From the NCBI RefSeq assembly GCF_963169125.1, contig NC_084802.1, positions 114,828,903 to 114,892,902 on the forward strand: a stretch of DNA of 64,000 bases, in the 5' to 3' direction. This document shows positions 44,215 through 56,300 of this stretch, in pieces (within the stretch, counting starts at the first letter, position 1; every line of letters starts with the position of its first letter). The translations under genes were made by a program, and so were the position numbers. The notes under the pieces were generated by a model that was not told the DNA's origin, searched no databases, and worked only from the letters and a program-made list of their open reading frames with translations. This stretch comes from Humulus lupulus. Taxonomy: Eukaryota > Streptophyta > Magnoliopsida > Rosales > Cannabaceae.

Positions 44215-44653
44215 GGTTTAGTACCATTCCATAATTCCAATGGTGTCTTATTGATAGACTTGGAAGGTACAACATTCACTATGTACATTACACATTGAAT
44301 GACATAGCCCTAGAATGACAGTGGCAATGAAGAGTAACTCATCTTTTATCTAATCATGTATAATAACGTCTTGTTCTTTCTTTCAGAAACACCATCTGCT
44401 GTGGTGTTCCTGATGCAGTGAGTTGGGATTGAACTCCATGCTCACGCAGGTGGTCCTTGAATTTAAAATGTATAGAAGTTTCACATTTCTTGTGCATCAA
44501 ATATTGGTAACCATAGCTAGAATAATCATCAATGAAAGTGACGAAATATTCAAACCTTCCTCTAGCTTACACATTAAGTGGTCCACACACATTAGTGTGT
44601 ATGATTTGGAGTGATTTTATGGTTCTTGAACCCTTTCCAGAGAAAGGTCTTAT
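44215..44653 (-). pseudogene. Copia integrase core fragment (continues 32103)
   Basis: On the minus strand: 'GSRTIKSLQIIHTNVCGPL' (about 44575-44635), 'FVTFIDDYS' (about 44525-44550), 'HKKCETSIHFKFKDHLREHG' (about 44435-44495) and 'ELWNGTK' (about 44225). The first Asp of the DDE motif lies in the expected 'DV(C)GP' position, where this copy reads 'NVCGP'. Stops are present. It is interrupted upstream at 44654 by the family A gypsy element; the rest of this copia element lies beyond the window. Confidence 0.83.
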
Positions 44654-47074
44654 TGTAACTCCCTGGTTACTCTCTAAGACAGTGACTGTGAACTTTAAAC
44701 CGTGCTTAACTCGCTAAACGAGTCATTTGGTTATAAACTTGCATTTCGGTGTTATTAATAGGATAAGGTGAAAAATCTCGATCAAAAGGAAATGATATAT
44801 TTTATTTAAAACATAAAACTGTACATGGGCCCATAAAAGCGTTTACAAGTTACTTACAATTCAAAAAGGACATAAAAGTATAAAAATTACAACCCTCCGA
44901 CCTAAGCGGTAAAAATAGGGTTAACCCTAGTTCCTCTGAGAAACACCTTGGCCGTGGTGGTCAAGCAGTCGCATATGTACACATCGTCACCTAAGCTCTC
45001 CACTAAAGGATGGGTGAGCTTTTCTTTCCCTTTACCTGCACCACATAGAACCCGTGAGCCAAGGCTGAGCAAGAAAACTAATTATTGCATGTATACAATA
45101 TCACATGATGATTATGAAAATCATACTCGGCTTGTAGCCCTAATAAGATGATATTGAGATTCTAATAATCATGCTGGGGCATGTATCCCTAATCAGATGG
45201 TGACTGATGAGTAAGTCACAAACTTAAACCAAATATGTGACTATGGAGTCACAAACTTGAATCAGATAAGTGAGTGATGAGTAAGTCACGAACTTGGGCT
45301 CCGCACCCATAGCCGTGTGACAATGCAGTCACCAGGGCCTTCTGGCCCTCGCTGAAAGTAACTAGCCTTCAGACTAGACAAGCGCTTATGTTTTCATCGA
45401 ACTTAAGGTCAGTCATGCATTTCATGCTTATGACGATAATGCTTATGTCAATTAGATCTAATCTTTTCGGCTTGCGTTAAACACGCTAATACTGTTCTTG
45501 ACACATAAATCAATAGCATACGACCAATGCTAAGTACTACTGCCGAACTTCACTAACGAGTCACAACTTCACAATCAATGCTTACACCATTGGCGACTCT
45601 GACTAATAAGTCAGTGCCATTCACAGATAAGCAATATTTCTAAGCATTTAATATGTAATCAATGTCCACATATAGAGCACTCAACATGCTTCATTAATAA
45701 CTATGCATGTCACGTACTGGGTGCAGTTATCTTACCTCTGGTTCCAGCGTGAAATAATAAAAGAACGACCCTTGAGAACGATCGATCCTTTGATTCCTTA
45801 GCAGTCACCTAGTCATAACCAAATAAAACTTCCATCAATGAAAATCAACAATAAAAGGTTATTGACCTAAACCTCACTCCTGGGACCTCGAATCGTACTC
45901 AAACGGTTAGTAGATTCGATCTCGAGCCTTAGGAATAGAAACCCCAAGCCAAAAACACTCAAAAGTGTCCAATATAATACCCTGAAAAAATAGGGTAGCG
46001 CTGTAGCATTGCCCCCCTAGCGCCTAGGCGCTACAAGCAAGGATGCTTTTCCCTGAACAACGCTGTAGCGCCCTCCCTTGGGCGTTGTAGCACTAGAACC
46101 AGGATGATTCAGCCCTAGTTTTTCCCCTTCGACTTCTCCATATTCCAACCTTCAAAACCTTATTCCAAACTTCAACCAAACTCACAAATGAACCCAAATA
46201 CCCATTCTACAAGTCCTAGGCATCATAACCCAATCAATCTTTGCTAAAAACTTCCTTGAATTCTCACTATCCAATTGAAAAATCCAACCTGAAAAATCGA
46301 TGAAAAACAGAGTTTCTATGACTAGAATCTTACCTCAAGCTCAATATGGAACCCTCTTCAATGGTGGAACACAACTCTAGACCCTCAAGGCTTGATTTCC
46401 TAGCTTGATTCCTCAAATGGAGATCAAAAATTCCAAAGGAAAGAGGAAGAAAAAAACGACCTGGAGAAGAAGAGTAAGATGCTCTGTTTTTTCTTAAGCT
46501 TTCTACAGCCTTATCAAGTTGATATAATCCCTTGGTCAAATGACCATATTGCCCCTAGGTTAAGTAAAACCCTTAACAGGCACCAAGGGCAAAATCATCC
46601 TTTCCTGTCTATCTCGTTAATTATGATTAACGTCCTCCAATTCCCGTTAGCCCCAATATTCTCAAATACTAATAAATCATATCCCATCACCCTTTAATTC
46701 CCGGTAATGTACTTATCACCAAATTACCCCGAGACTCACCCCAAGCGCAGAAATTAACCCCGTTTTGAACAAACCGCTAACTAGTATTCAAAGATCATCT
46801 CATGTCAAATAGCTCGAACAAATCCACATTATAATGTGGCCTCATCAATAATCACCAACATGCATGCAAATATACAAATATGCCCTCAACGGGCCAAATT
46901 ACCAAAATACCCTTATAATGAAATGTGGACCCACATGCATGCATTTATCATCATACAATAATATAATTCACATAAACATGCATATAATCATTTAATGGCA
47001 TAATAAATCTATTATGGCCGTATCGGCCTTCAAGTCCAACCATTAAACCTTATTAGGGATTTTGGGGCATTACA
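44654..47074 (-). mobile_element. 3' LTR of family A gypsy element
   Basis: 2421 bp on the minus strand, TGTAATGCCCCAAAATCC (47074) to GGAGTTACA (44654). A purine tract (complement of ACTGTCCCCTCCTT, 47075-47088) and the integrase end lie immediately inside, so this is the LTR downstream of a family A gag-pol. It carries the donor GAG|GTAAGA (46333), the GC-rich segment 45994-46096 with the 16-bp perfect palindrome TAGCGCCTAGGCGCTA (46018-46033), and an acceptor GGTGCAG ending at 45036. The presumed left target duplicate is CTTAT (44649-44653). Confidence 0.9.
45036..46333 (-). other. Putative LTR leader intron (family A)
   Basis: Donor GAG|GTAAGA and acceptor ATGTGGTGCAG|G, 1298 bp, at the family-conserved positions. 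Inferred from position and consensus only. Confidence 0.48.
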
Positions 47075-47086
47075 ACTGTCCCCTCC

Positions 47087-48450
47087 TTAGAGAAATATCA
47101 TCATCGAAATTGACCTGAACAACTCAGGATATTGATTCTGCATATCTGATTCCAGCTCCCAGGTCGCTTCCTTGACCTTGTTGTTCCTCCATAATACCTT
47201 AACCAAAGGTATCGTTTTATTCCTGAGGACCTTGTCCTTTCTGTCAAGTAATTGGACTGGTTGTTCCTCATAGGACAGATCTGCCTCAAGCTCCAGATCT
47301 TTGTAACTCAAGACATGAGTCACATCAGATACAAATCTCCAAGGAGCTGAAACATGAAATACGTTATGCACGACCGACAATGCCGGTGGTAAGGCCAACC
47401 TGTAAGCCACTTGACCAATCCTCTCTAGGATTTCAAATGGACCTACAAATCTAGGGCTCAACTTGCCCTTCTTCCCACATCTTCTCTCCCCTTTCCATGG
47501 CGAGACTCTAAGGAAGACATAGTCTCCCACTTGGAACTCCATGTTCCTACGCTGGGGATCTGCATAACTTTTCAGTCTGCTTTGAGAAATTAGCATCCGA
47601 GCTCTAATCTTCTCAATGGCCTCACTGGTCCTCTGAACTACCTCAGGACCCAAGTATCTCCTTTCTCCTCTCTCATCCCAATGAATGGGAGATCTGCATT
47701 TCCTACCATATAACATTTTATAAGGTGCTACCTCAATGGTCGACTAATAACAGTTGTTGTAGGAAAACTTTATCAAAGGTAGATACTTACTCTAGGATCC
47801 ACCAAAGTCCAGCACATATGCTTACAGCATGTCCTCTAATATCTTAATCGCCCTCTCCTATTGTCCATCTGTCTGAGGATGATACGCAGTACTGAACTTC
47901 AACTGTGTTCCCATGGCCTTTGGTAAACTTTCTAGAGCTTGGAGGTGAAAGTGGGGTCCCGATCTAACACGATCGACCTCGGTGCTCCATGGAGGCGCAC
48001 GATCTCTCTCACATAGAGATTTGTGTACTGATCAACTATATAAGTAGTCATCACTGGTAAGAAGTGACCTGACTTGGTCTAGCGATCCACAATAACCCAT
48101 TCTGAATCATGTTGACCCACGGTCCTGGGTAACCCCACCACGAAATCTGTCGTGATGTCCTCCCATTTCCACTTTGGGATATCTAGAGGCTACAATAACC
48201 CTGCTGGCCTCTGGTGCTCAACCTAGACCCGTTGACATGTCAAACACTTAGTAATATATTCCACTACATCCTTCTTCATCCCCGGCCACCAATACAATGA
48301 TCTCACATTGTGAAACATCTTCGTGTTGCCTGGATGCATAGAATAAGGAGCAATATGAGATTCATCTAGAATCTCTCATCTCAATGCATTGTCTAACGGA
48401 ACACATATCCGACCCTTTTATCTCAGGAAACCCAAATCAGACACCGTGTA
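47087..48450 (-). pseudogene. Family A gypsy integrase with chromodomain-like tail
   Basis: The C-terminal 209 codons (47087-47716) are open: 'GRKCRSPIHWDERGERRYLG', 'RNMEFQVGDYVFLRVSP', 'LSPRFVGPFEILERIGQVAY', 'SVVHNVFHVS' and a tail 'KEATWELESDMQNQYPELF', the chromodomain position. Upstream (47717-48450) the catalytic core is broken by stops and frame changes, though 'VREIVRLHGAPRS' and 'DRDPTFTSK' are recognisable near 47950-48010 and the zinc-binding part near 48240-48330. It belongs to the same lineage as gypsy B and C. Confidence 0.87.
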
Positions 48451-50069
48451 ATCTTTGGACACTATAGCTAAAACATCATCTCTGATCTTGGTTAGCTGTG
48501 GATCACCCAACTAACCTTCCTTTATTTTCTCCAACAGCGCAGACTATAGCATAATATTGGCCAACTGGCCCACCAGCAACTCTATAACAGCTCTGGTCAT
48601 ATCCTTTGCAAATTCTTTGGCTATCAGCCTCGCACTGTAAATCTGTTCCGGACCCTTCCGGCTTAAAGCATCAGCTACCACGTATGCCTTTCCTAGATGA
48701 TACAAGATCTCCCAGTCATAATCCTTTACTAACTCTAGTCAATGGTTTTGTCTCATATTCAGGTCTTTCTGCGTGAAGAATTACTTCAGGCTCTTATGGT
48801 CAGTGTAGATCTCACACTTCTCCCCATAAAGATAATGCCTCCATACCTTTAAAGGAAAGACCACAGCCGCCAACTCTAACTCATGAGTGGGAAATCTCTG
48901 TTCTTACTCCTTCAGCTGATGTGAAGCATAAGCAATCACCTTTCCTGCCTGCATCAAAACCCAACCCACACCTTGATGTGAGGCATCACAGTATATCACA
49001 AACTTCTCCTAATCTATTGGAAGACTTAGAATTAGAGCTGTAATCAATCTCTGCTTCAATTCTAGGAAGTTGTTCTCACACTTGTCCGACCACACAAACT
49101 TCTGATTCTTGCGTGTCAGCTCAGTCAATGAAGTAGCAATCTTAGAGAACCCTTCCATGAAACGTCTGTAATAACCTTCCAATCCAAGGAAACTATTAGC
49201 CTCTGAAGAATTCTTTGGCCTTGGCCAATCTTTGACTGCCTCAATCTTGGCTAGATCTACCTTAATCCCCTCCTTACTGACATTGTGCCCAAGGAAAGAC
49301 ACATGAGATAACCAGAACTCACATTTCTTGAACTTTGCAAACAATCTGTGCTCCCTCAGTCTCTGTAGAACCAACCTTAAATGTTGCTCATGTTCTGAAT
49401 CTAACTGAGAATAAAGCAGAATATCATCGATGAAGACAATCACAAACTGGTCCAAATAATCCTTGAACACTATGTTCATTAAATCCGTAAAAGCATCTGG
49501 GGCATAGTCAATCCAATAGATATGACTAAGAACTCATAGTGCCCATATCTAGTGCGAAAAGCAGTCTTTGGTATGTCTCCCTCCTTGACCCTCAACTGAT
49601 GATAACCAAAACGAAGGTCTATCTTTGAGAATACCCTTTTACCTTGCAACTGATCAAACAGATCATCTATCCTTGGCAGAGGATACTTGTTCTTAATTGT
49701 TAACTTATTTAGTTCTCTGTAATCAATACACATCCTCAGAGAACCATCCTTCTTTTTCACAAACAGAACTTGCGCACCCCAAGGTGAGAAATTAGGTTTT
49801 ATAAAACCCAAATCTAACAGCTCTTGCAACTGTACTTTCAATTCTTTTAACTCTGCTGGGGCCATTCTATAAGGTGCTCTAGACACTGGCTCCGTCCCTG
49901 GTGCCAGTTCTATCACAAACTCAATCTCTCTATTTGGTGGCAACCCTGGAAAATCTCCTGGAAACACGTTTAGAAACTCACAGACTAGTCTAGTCTCTTC
50001 TGGTCTCATTGGCATGACCTTAGTGGTGTCAACCACACTGGCTAAGAGTCCAATGCAACCTCCTTGCAA
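48451..50069 (-). pseudogene. Family A gypsy reverse transcriptase and RNase H
   Basis: RT is split by one frameshift near 49480-49500. 49479-50069 carries '[20 protein letters not shown]', '[20 protein letters not shown]', '[15 protein letters not shown]' and 'HYEFLVIS'. 49009-49479 carries catalytic '[13 protein letters not shown]' (both Asp intact), '[11 protein letters not shown]' and '[17 protein letters not shown]'. RNase H (48620-49005) shows 'DASHQGVGWVLMQ'-like sequence with several stops. The best preserved RT of the chromovirus-type elements here. Confidence 0.88.
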
Positions 50070-50525
50070 TAGATCTCTAGCCCTTCACATAGAAATCATA
50101 GGTATGCGAGGTCCATGCACAGTACCAACAAACACAAAAGGTTCCTCACCTTCAGGCTCAAAGGTGACCATCTTCCTTCTGCAATCTATGGTTAACCCAT
50201 ATTTCACTAACCAATCCATACGCAGAATCATGTCAAAGTCAGTCATAACAAACTCTATTAAATCCACTAACAACTCTCTGCCCTCCACTGTCACTGGCAA
50301 ACATCTGACCCATCTCCTAGATATTACCAACTCACAAGTGGGTAATAAGGTCCCGAACCCCACAGCATAATAACCACATGGTCTACACAATCTATCAATA
50401 ATTCTACTAGCAACAAAAGAATGTGTAGCACTAGAATCAATCAAAACAATATAAGGGGTTCCAAGACTAAGAAGTTGACCTGTAACTACGGAAGGTGAAG
50501 CCTCAGCATCTGCTTGAGTCAATGC
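50070..50525 (-). pseudogene. Family A gypsy aspartic protease with altered active site
   Basis: A 145-codon open frame in the same frame as RT. The active-site block reads 'VLIDSSATHSFVASRIID' (about 50410-50460): the Gly of the Asp-Ser-Gly triad is Ser. The second block 'FDMILRMDWLVKYGLTIDC' (about 50195-50250) also has Gly-to-Arg in the 'LGMDWL' motif. Both are single-base changes. A stop follows at 50085. Family proteases normally cut Gag-Pol; this one is unlikely to. Confidence 0.82.
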
Positions 50526-51659
50526 GAACAGTCAAGCTGGGGCCGAGCTGTCCGCATTTCTGGGATTTTCCTATCTTGCTTTAGGGAAATCTTTCATGAA
50601 ATGACCCACTGCTCCACATAAGAAGCAGGGCTTTGCCATACACTCACCCAAATGGCGCCTCTTACACGTAGGGCACTGAGGATAAGTCTTCCAGGCCTCA
50701 TTGCCACCCTGACGACCCTATCAGGACTTAGAGCTGGGAAGGCATCAGGAACCTTCATCTTCTAATCACTGGGGCCTCCACCCCTACCTGAACCCACAAA
50801 TGGAGGATCTGTCCTCCTCAACTCTCTTCTGGCTGCATTGTCCCGCTAGATCTTGTTTTCTACGCTCTCAGCTGTGAGGGCCTTCTCCACCACTTGTGAA
50901 TTAGTAACTCCATCCACAGTGGTGATATAAACATCCCCGGATAATCTAGGCTGTAGCCCCTGGAGAAACCTCTCCCTTCTAGTCCCATCAGTGGGCACTA
51001 GCTCCATGGAAAACTTTGCCAATCTATCAAACATCAGAGCATATTCAGTCACTGATAGACTCCCCTGAAGTAATCTGATAAACTCTTCAGCCTTTGTAGT
51101 CCTGATGGCATCATTGTAATACTTCTCATTAAACAGAGTCTAACACTCTTCCCAACTCAGGGCATTGACATTTTTGGTCTAGGATATAACCTCCCACCAA
51201 ATTCGAGCATCCTCCCGAAACATGTAAGTGGCACAGGCCACCCTCTCATTACCAGACACCCTCATGAAGTCAAGGATGGTGGTAATCATACTCATCCATT
51301 TTTCTCCTGAAACATTGCTATGCATTGCCCTCAAATATTGGAGGTTGTTGTTTCCTAAATCTTTCATAAAGAGGTTCCCATTTACTTCCAGCCTTAGGCA
51401 ACTGCTCAACTGTTGGCATCAATACAGGTGGTGCCTTTGGTAAAACGTTCCCTACAAGAACTTGTTATTTTCTCAGGAGGCGGATTTCTTCTTCCAACCC
51501 AAATACTCTAGCCTGTAAGTCATTAAACAGCTGCTGCCAATTATCAGGAGCAGGTTGTGGAATCTGATTCTGGTCATTCTCTTGACCTTGTCTGTTATTC
51601 TGGCCTTGATCTTCCTGGCCAATTGATAAATCTATCTGTCTTGGAATCATTCTTATCAA
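50526..51659 (-). pseudogene. Family A gypsy gag
   Basis: The first 64 codons (51465-51659) are open: a Gln/Asn-rich N-terminus and a short coiled-coil-like 'LQARVFGLEEEIRLLRK'. Then 'RVACATYMFREDARIWWEVI' (about 51185-51245) and 'YALMFDRLAKFSMELVPTD' (about 50990-51047) form the Gag domain. The basic tail and zinc-knuckle area follow near 50600-50700 with frame changes. Two or more frameshifts and stops are present. 51660-51882 is the leader, cut by the Retand insertion; PBS and 5' LTR lie outside the window. Confidence 0.82.
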
Positions 51660-52220
51660 CTTATACTATGTTGAAACAATCAATGTGTTAGGCAGTGATA
51701 ACTAAACCTCTTGATGCCTCATGGTCCAAGATCAACAGATAATCACCCATATTCCACAATTATACAGATATACAAATAGATACATGATCATAGCATTTAG
51801 CATGTAACACGTATCAATTAATAATTCACAATGAACAATACTAATAAGCATGTTCTGGCAATATCAATACTAATAAGCACGTTGTTGACTGCGTTTTTAG
51901 TCAACGACGTGAGAACGTCAAAAACGACAAACCTTCAAGAGAATTCAAACGACACAGACAGTTTAATAAAGAAAATAAAGAACACACGCAAATTTTATAG
52001 TGGTTCAGCCCCAATCAGTTGGTAATAGCCTAATCCACTTAGAGATTTGATTAATTTATCTACACTCAAGATCAAATGAACCTTAGTCAACTGAGTTTCT
52101 TCAGTGTAAATTCTCAGAATACAAAAGAGTTCTCTCTTAAGAAAACGCACTTTCTCTCTCTAGAAAACTCAAACCAAAAATTCAAATTGCCAAAAATCCT
52201 TTTCTGATCCCATCAACCCT

Positions 52221-52230
52221 CTATTTATAG
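52221..52230 (-). promoter_or_regulatory. TATA box of Retand LTR
   Basis: CTATAAATAG on the minus strand, downstream of U3 and about 340 bp before the LTR end; same motif as in the Tat LTRs at 2775 and 26772. Confidence 0.65.
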
Positions 52231-52547
52231 GCTTGGAATCACACACTGATATCCCCCTAGGATCGGGATATTTTATTATTCGTATTATATTTAAATTACA
52301 AGAAATATTCAAAATACAACAGAATCGTCAATTTGAGCGAAGAATGAGAGATTCCCACGTATGCACAGACCGATTCTTGTTGAAGCCATTTCTGGGAATT
52401 TGACGTAGTCTGGTCTATTTGATTGATGAATATCGTCTTCTGGTCGAACGCATGCATGTTGGACACACACAAGTGCTGGTCAGACATATGCATGCTGGAC
52501 ACATGCATAAGGACCAGGCCTTTGTCTCTCCTCGGACATGCGTCCGA

Positions 52548-53016
52548 CCACGCCCTTAGACTGCTCTTCGGACCAAAGTCCGACCACACTCCTTGGACTG
52601 CTCCTCAGACCAAAGTCCAACCACACCTTGGACTGCTCCTCGGACCAAAGTCCGACCACACCCTTGGGCTCTCCTCGGACCAAAGTCTGACCACACCCCT
52701 GGGCTCTCCTCGGACCAAAGTCCGACCACACCCTTGGGCTCTCCTCGGACCAAAGTCTGACCACACCCCTGGGCTCTCCTTGGACCAAAGTTCGACCACA
52801 CCCTTGGCCTCTCCTCGGACCAAAGTCCGACCACACCCTTGGGCTCTCCTCGGACCAAAGTTCGACCACACCCTTGGGCTCTCCTCGGACCAAAGTCCGA
52901 TCACACCCTTGGGTTCTCCTCGAACCAAAGTCTGACCATGCCCTTGGACTGCTCCTCGAACCAAAGTTTGACCATGCCTTTGGACTGCTCCTCGGACCAA
53001 AGTCCGACAAGTCACT
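52548..53016. repeat. 35-bp minisatellite, 13 units, each with a hairpin
   Basis: Thirteen copies of CTCCTCGGACCAAAGTCCGA plus CCACACCCTTGGG, mostly 35 bp, some 36-37 bp at the ends. Each unit centres on TCGGAC-CAAA-GTCCGA, a 6-bp perfect inverted repeat with a 4-base loop. Because 35 is not a multiple of 3, long ORFs open in several frames on both strands; they are not genes. Confidence 0.95.
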
Positions 53017-53157
53017 TGGCTTGGACGTGACACCTCTCATGCAGTCAAAACTCTTCATTGATGTACTGGGCTGCTGCTAAGCTAGATCACCCAACTATTC
53101 CTTGACACTTGTCATTTCTATCGCCACGTCATCATTTTCTAATTTTTTGGGATAACA

Positions 53158-53399
53158 TTTGCCCCCCAAGTTTATTATATGATACTTCACATAATAAAAT
53201 TTTTTCCTTCACAGTTGACGGCATTATAAAAAATAACTGTTCATCTTCCCGCCATGCAGCAGACCACAACTTACAGATCACGATCACTGCAAATAACTGT
53301 CCATGATCGTGGAGAGAAAAAATAGCCCAAGAATACCAAGGGTCCAAAAATAAGTGATAACTCCCACTTTTTTTTTCTTTAAATAACCCCTACACTTAC
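53158..53399. other. Purine tract and promoter region between LTR and antisense gene
   Basis: The purine tract lies at 53159-53169 on the minus strand. A TATA-like TTTAAATAAC (53378-53387, plus strand) precedes a likely start of transcription near 53400-53410. No coding sequence. Confidence 0.5.
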
Positions 53400-56300
53400 A
53401 CATTCTTCTTTACACAAGAAAATCACATTTTAAAAACCCTTCTCTTTCTCTCTTCTCTCTTGGCCGAAACCCCTTGTCTTCTCCTTCCTTTGGCCGAATC
53501 TTCAAGGGACTTCAAGGGAAGCTCTTCATTTCTTCAAGAAATCTCCAAGCAAGTCAAAGGTTCTCCAAAGTTGAGTAAGTCTTCTTCTCCATGCCTTTAC
53601 ATTGTTGTTATTTTTTCAAAAAATTTCATGAATAAACCATGTTGTGGCCGAAACCCCATTGAGAGCCTTTTTCTTGAATTTGTTCATGAATCTCATAAGA
53701 ATGCTTGTATAATGTGTTGGGTGGCTGTTTTGAGGATGTTTGTACTATGGGTAACCCAACATTATCCTCAATTTCATAGGAATTTCAAGAAAAATAGCTC
53801 AATTTGGTATAAACCATGATTATGGGTTTTGGGGTTTTTGATAGCATAGAGAGTTTCAAGAACATGAAAAACTTTTCAACTTCCCTATTTTGATCTTGTG
53901 TTTGTATGTTTGGATGAGATATCATGTTTATGATAGGGAATATAGAACTTGCCTTTTCGGATTGGGTTTTACTTTCGGCTCAAGGAAAATAGTGGAATTT
54001 TTGGTGCGGTTTTGGGCATGAAAAAATGGGTAAGTTTAGGGATATGGCCGATCGGCCACTATTTTTCTGGGCAAACATGTGGTCCGATCAGACCATATTT
54101 GCACTCCTCGGACTTCATAGGCACTCCTTGGAAGTGCATGGCTTGGACATGCACGGTCGCCCGACACTCCTCGGACAGGAGTCATGCCAGCACAGCCGCT
54201 CGGATGGACAAACCCAGACGCGCGGCTGCTCGGACGCCCCTCCGCTCGGACGCCTCTCCGCTCGGACCCACACACTCTAGGCACTAGACGCACCACTCGA
54301 CGTTAGGCACCCCTTGGCTCCTCGGACACTTCTCCTAGGGCGTCTTAGGCACCCGACCGGACCAAGCATGGCATTCTACATGCCATGATTTTTAAATATT
54401 TCTTAGGCACATTTAAGCACTAAAAATCTTTTTTCCATGCATGCTATATTTTTACCACTTAGATAAATTTTTCTAAGTATAAAAATAAATTTTGTTCTTG
54501 TTGGATTTTATCTATATGGTTACTCACCTCCCCATTTTTTATTTATTTTTGTAGATGAATCGCTCTGATTATAGGGGAGGTGACAACCATACGGACTCCG
54601 ATACTTCTATCCCGCAGTCAATCGAGACTCCTCTAAACAGCAATTCCTCATCAAAATCGTCCACTAGTTGTACTTCAGAGGACCGCCTTCATCGCTTCAA
54701 GCGGATCCTTCCCCGCTCAGCCCTGTATTTCCTCCATGAGGAACAGTTTCTTCAACAAGCTTCACAGTCAACGATGAGGGTGAAGAAATCTAATAGACAT
54801 CCCCAGGACCAAGATCCACAAGTTGCCCGCAGAGCAGTGCAAAAGGTGGTGGAACGCAGTGACGCCTGCATTGCAACTCCTTCAGGATTACCCTCTCAAA
54901 AGTTTGCCACCGTGATCCAGAACTTGGCCATTCAAAAGCCACGGAAGGGGAGAGAAGAAGAACCTTCCTGGTTCACTTCCCAGCCTTCAAAACTTAATCT
55001 CGGGTCGTTCCACAAACACATCGAGGCTTTGGGTTTGAGTGGGGTGAACGTGATATCCCCGGGCCCTCATCAGAGAGCCAATAGGCCTGGTGGGGCATAC
55101 TGCGCCTGGTCCAGGCATCATATCCACGCAGGAGCGATACTTCCATTACACCCCTATTTCTAGTCTATAGCAGATTATTTCAATGTCTCCCCATTCCAGA
55201 TCGCACCGAATGGGATCCAGGCATTGTCCGCGTTGTACATTCTCTACTTTCTGCAAGGTTGGGACGAGCCCACTCCTCATGAGGTACACTATTTGTTCGA
55301 CTTCAGGACTAACCCCACCCACAGGAACACGGGCTTCTTTCACCTCTATCACAGGCAAAAGGGGATCACATACCTTAGCGGTATCGCCCACAAGTCGAAC
55401 CCCAGGAAATATTACAGGGAATATTTTCTCACATCAGATATCAAGGCCAACAATTTGGCCTTTACACATGCGGGTCCGTTCCAGCGACCGTTGCCTACTG
55501 AAGGGATGTTCAATCGAACGGAGGCATTGGCTAGTATGAGTACCGAGGAGAAAGACGTGAAAAGATTGGTCACTGCAGACTACCTCCAGATGGTGGGCCT
55601 GATACCGTGTGACCAAAATGTGGCAGTGGAAAGTACCACTGGGGAGAACAACACAACCGATCAGTCCAATGCGGGCATGGAGGTAGTGACTGACTAGTTT
55701 TCTCCTGGACCCTCTCTGCTTTCTCATAGACCTGGCGACCTTGTCATAAGGGAGCCTCAGCCTGAGCCTCAGCACAGATCTGCTATTCCTGCTCGGTCCG
55801 GGAAAGGAAAATCCATCCAGATTGAGAGAGAACTTAGCTCATCTTCGGATTACGAGGATGACTTCATTGATTAGATTCTCAACTCAGGTCTAGTAGTCAT
55901 AGGAATATGTTTAATAACTTGGTGATTCAAAACTAATAAAATTGTAGTAGTAATATACTTATCTACATTTTATTATATATATATTTTTTCTAACGAATCT
56001 CATGTTTTCCTCTTTTGCAGACTCAGAGATGTTCAGACATTGCATCATTCCTCCTGCTCCAAAAAGGAAGTCTGGCGAAGGAAGTGGTCTAACTCCCCTG
56101 AGGAAGGTCCCGAGGGCAGTACCACCAAGCCAGGGGAGACAACCTGAGGGGTCAGTCACGATCCCGCAGTTGACCCCTTCGTCACTTCCCCCATCAGCTA
56201 GCCTAACTCCCCCGGCCCGCCCGGCCCGAGCGAGGCACTCCGAGCAGCTGACACCAAACTCAGGGGGGCAGCTGATCAGACCCTCCATGATACATCAACG

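Larger units (their letters stand above)
51883..53157 (-). mobile_element. Retand 3' LTR
   Basis: 1275 bp on the minus strand, TGTTATCCCAAAAAATTAG (53157) to AGTCAACA (51883). TATA box is the complement of CTATTTATAG at 52221-52230. U3 contains a 13-unit minisatellite. R/U5 contains GGGGCTGAACCACTATA near 51995-52011. The purine tract TTGGGGGGCAAA abuts the start. Confidence 0.9.

Noticed and set aside
52548..53016. Possible CRISPR-like array
   Set aside because: Units are contiguous without unique spacers, inside an LTR of a plant retrotransposon.
52423..53080. Several long ORFs on both strands (up to 192 codons), Pro/Gly/Arg-rich repeats
   Set aside because: They are translations of the 35-bp minisatellite; a period not divisible by 3 keeps several frames open at once.
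53460..53819. 119-codon plus-strand ORF near the antisense gene start
   Set aside because: It crosses the strong GTAAGT donor at 53575; its second half would be intron. A short upstream reading frame in the first exon is possible but not supported.
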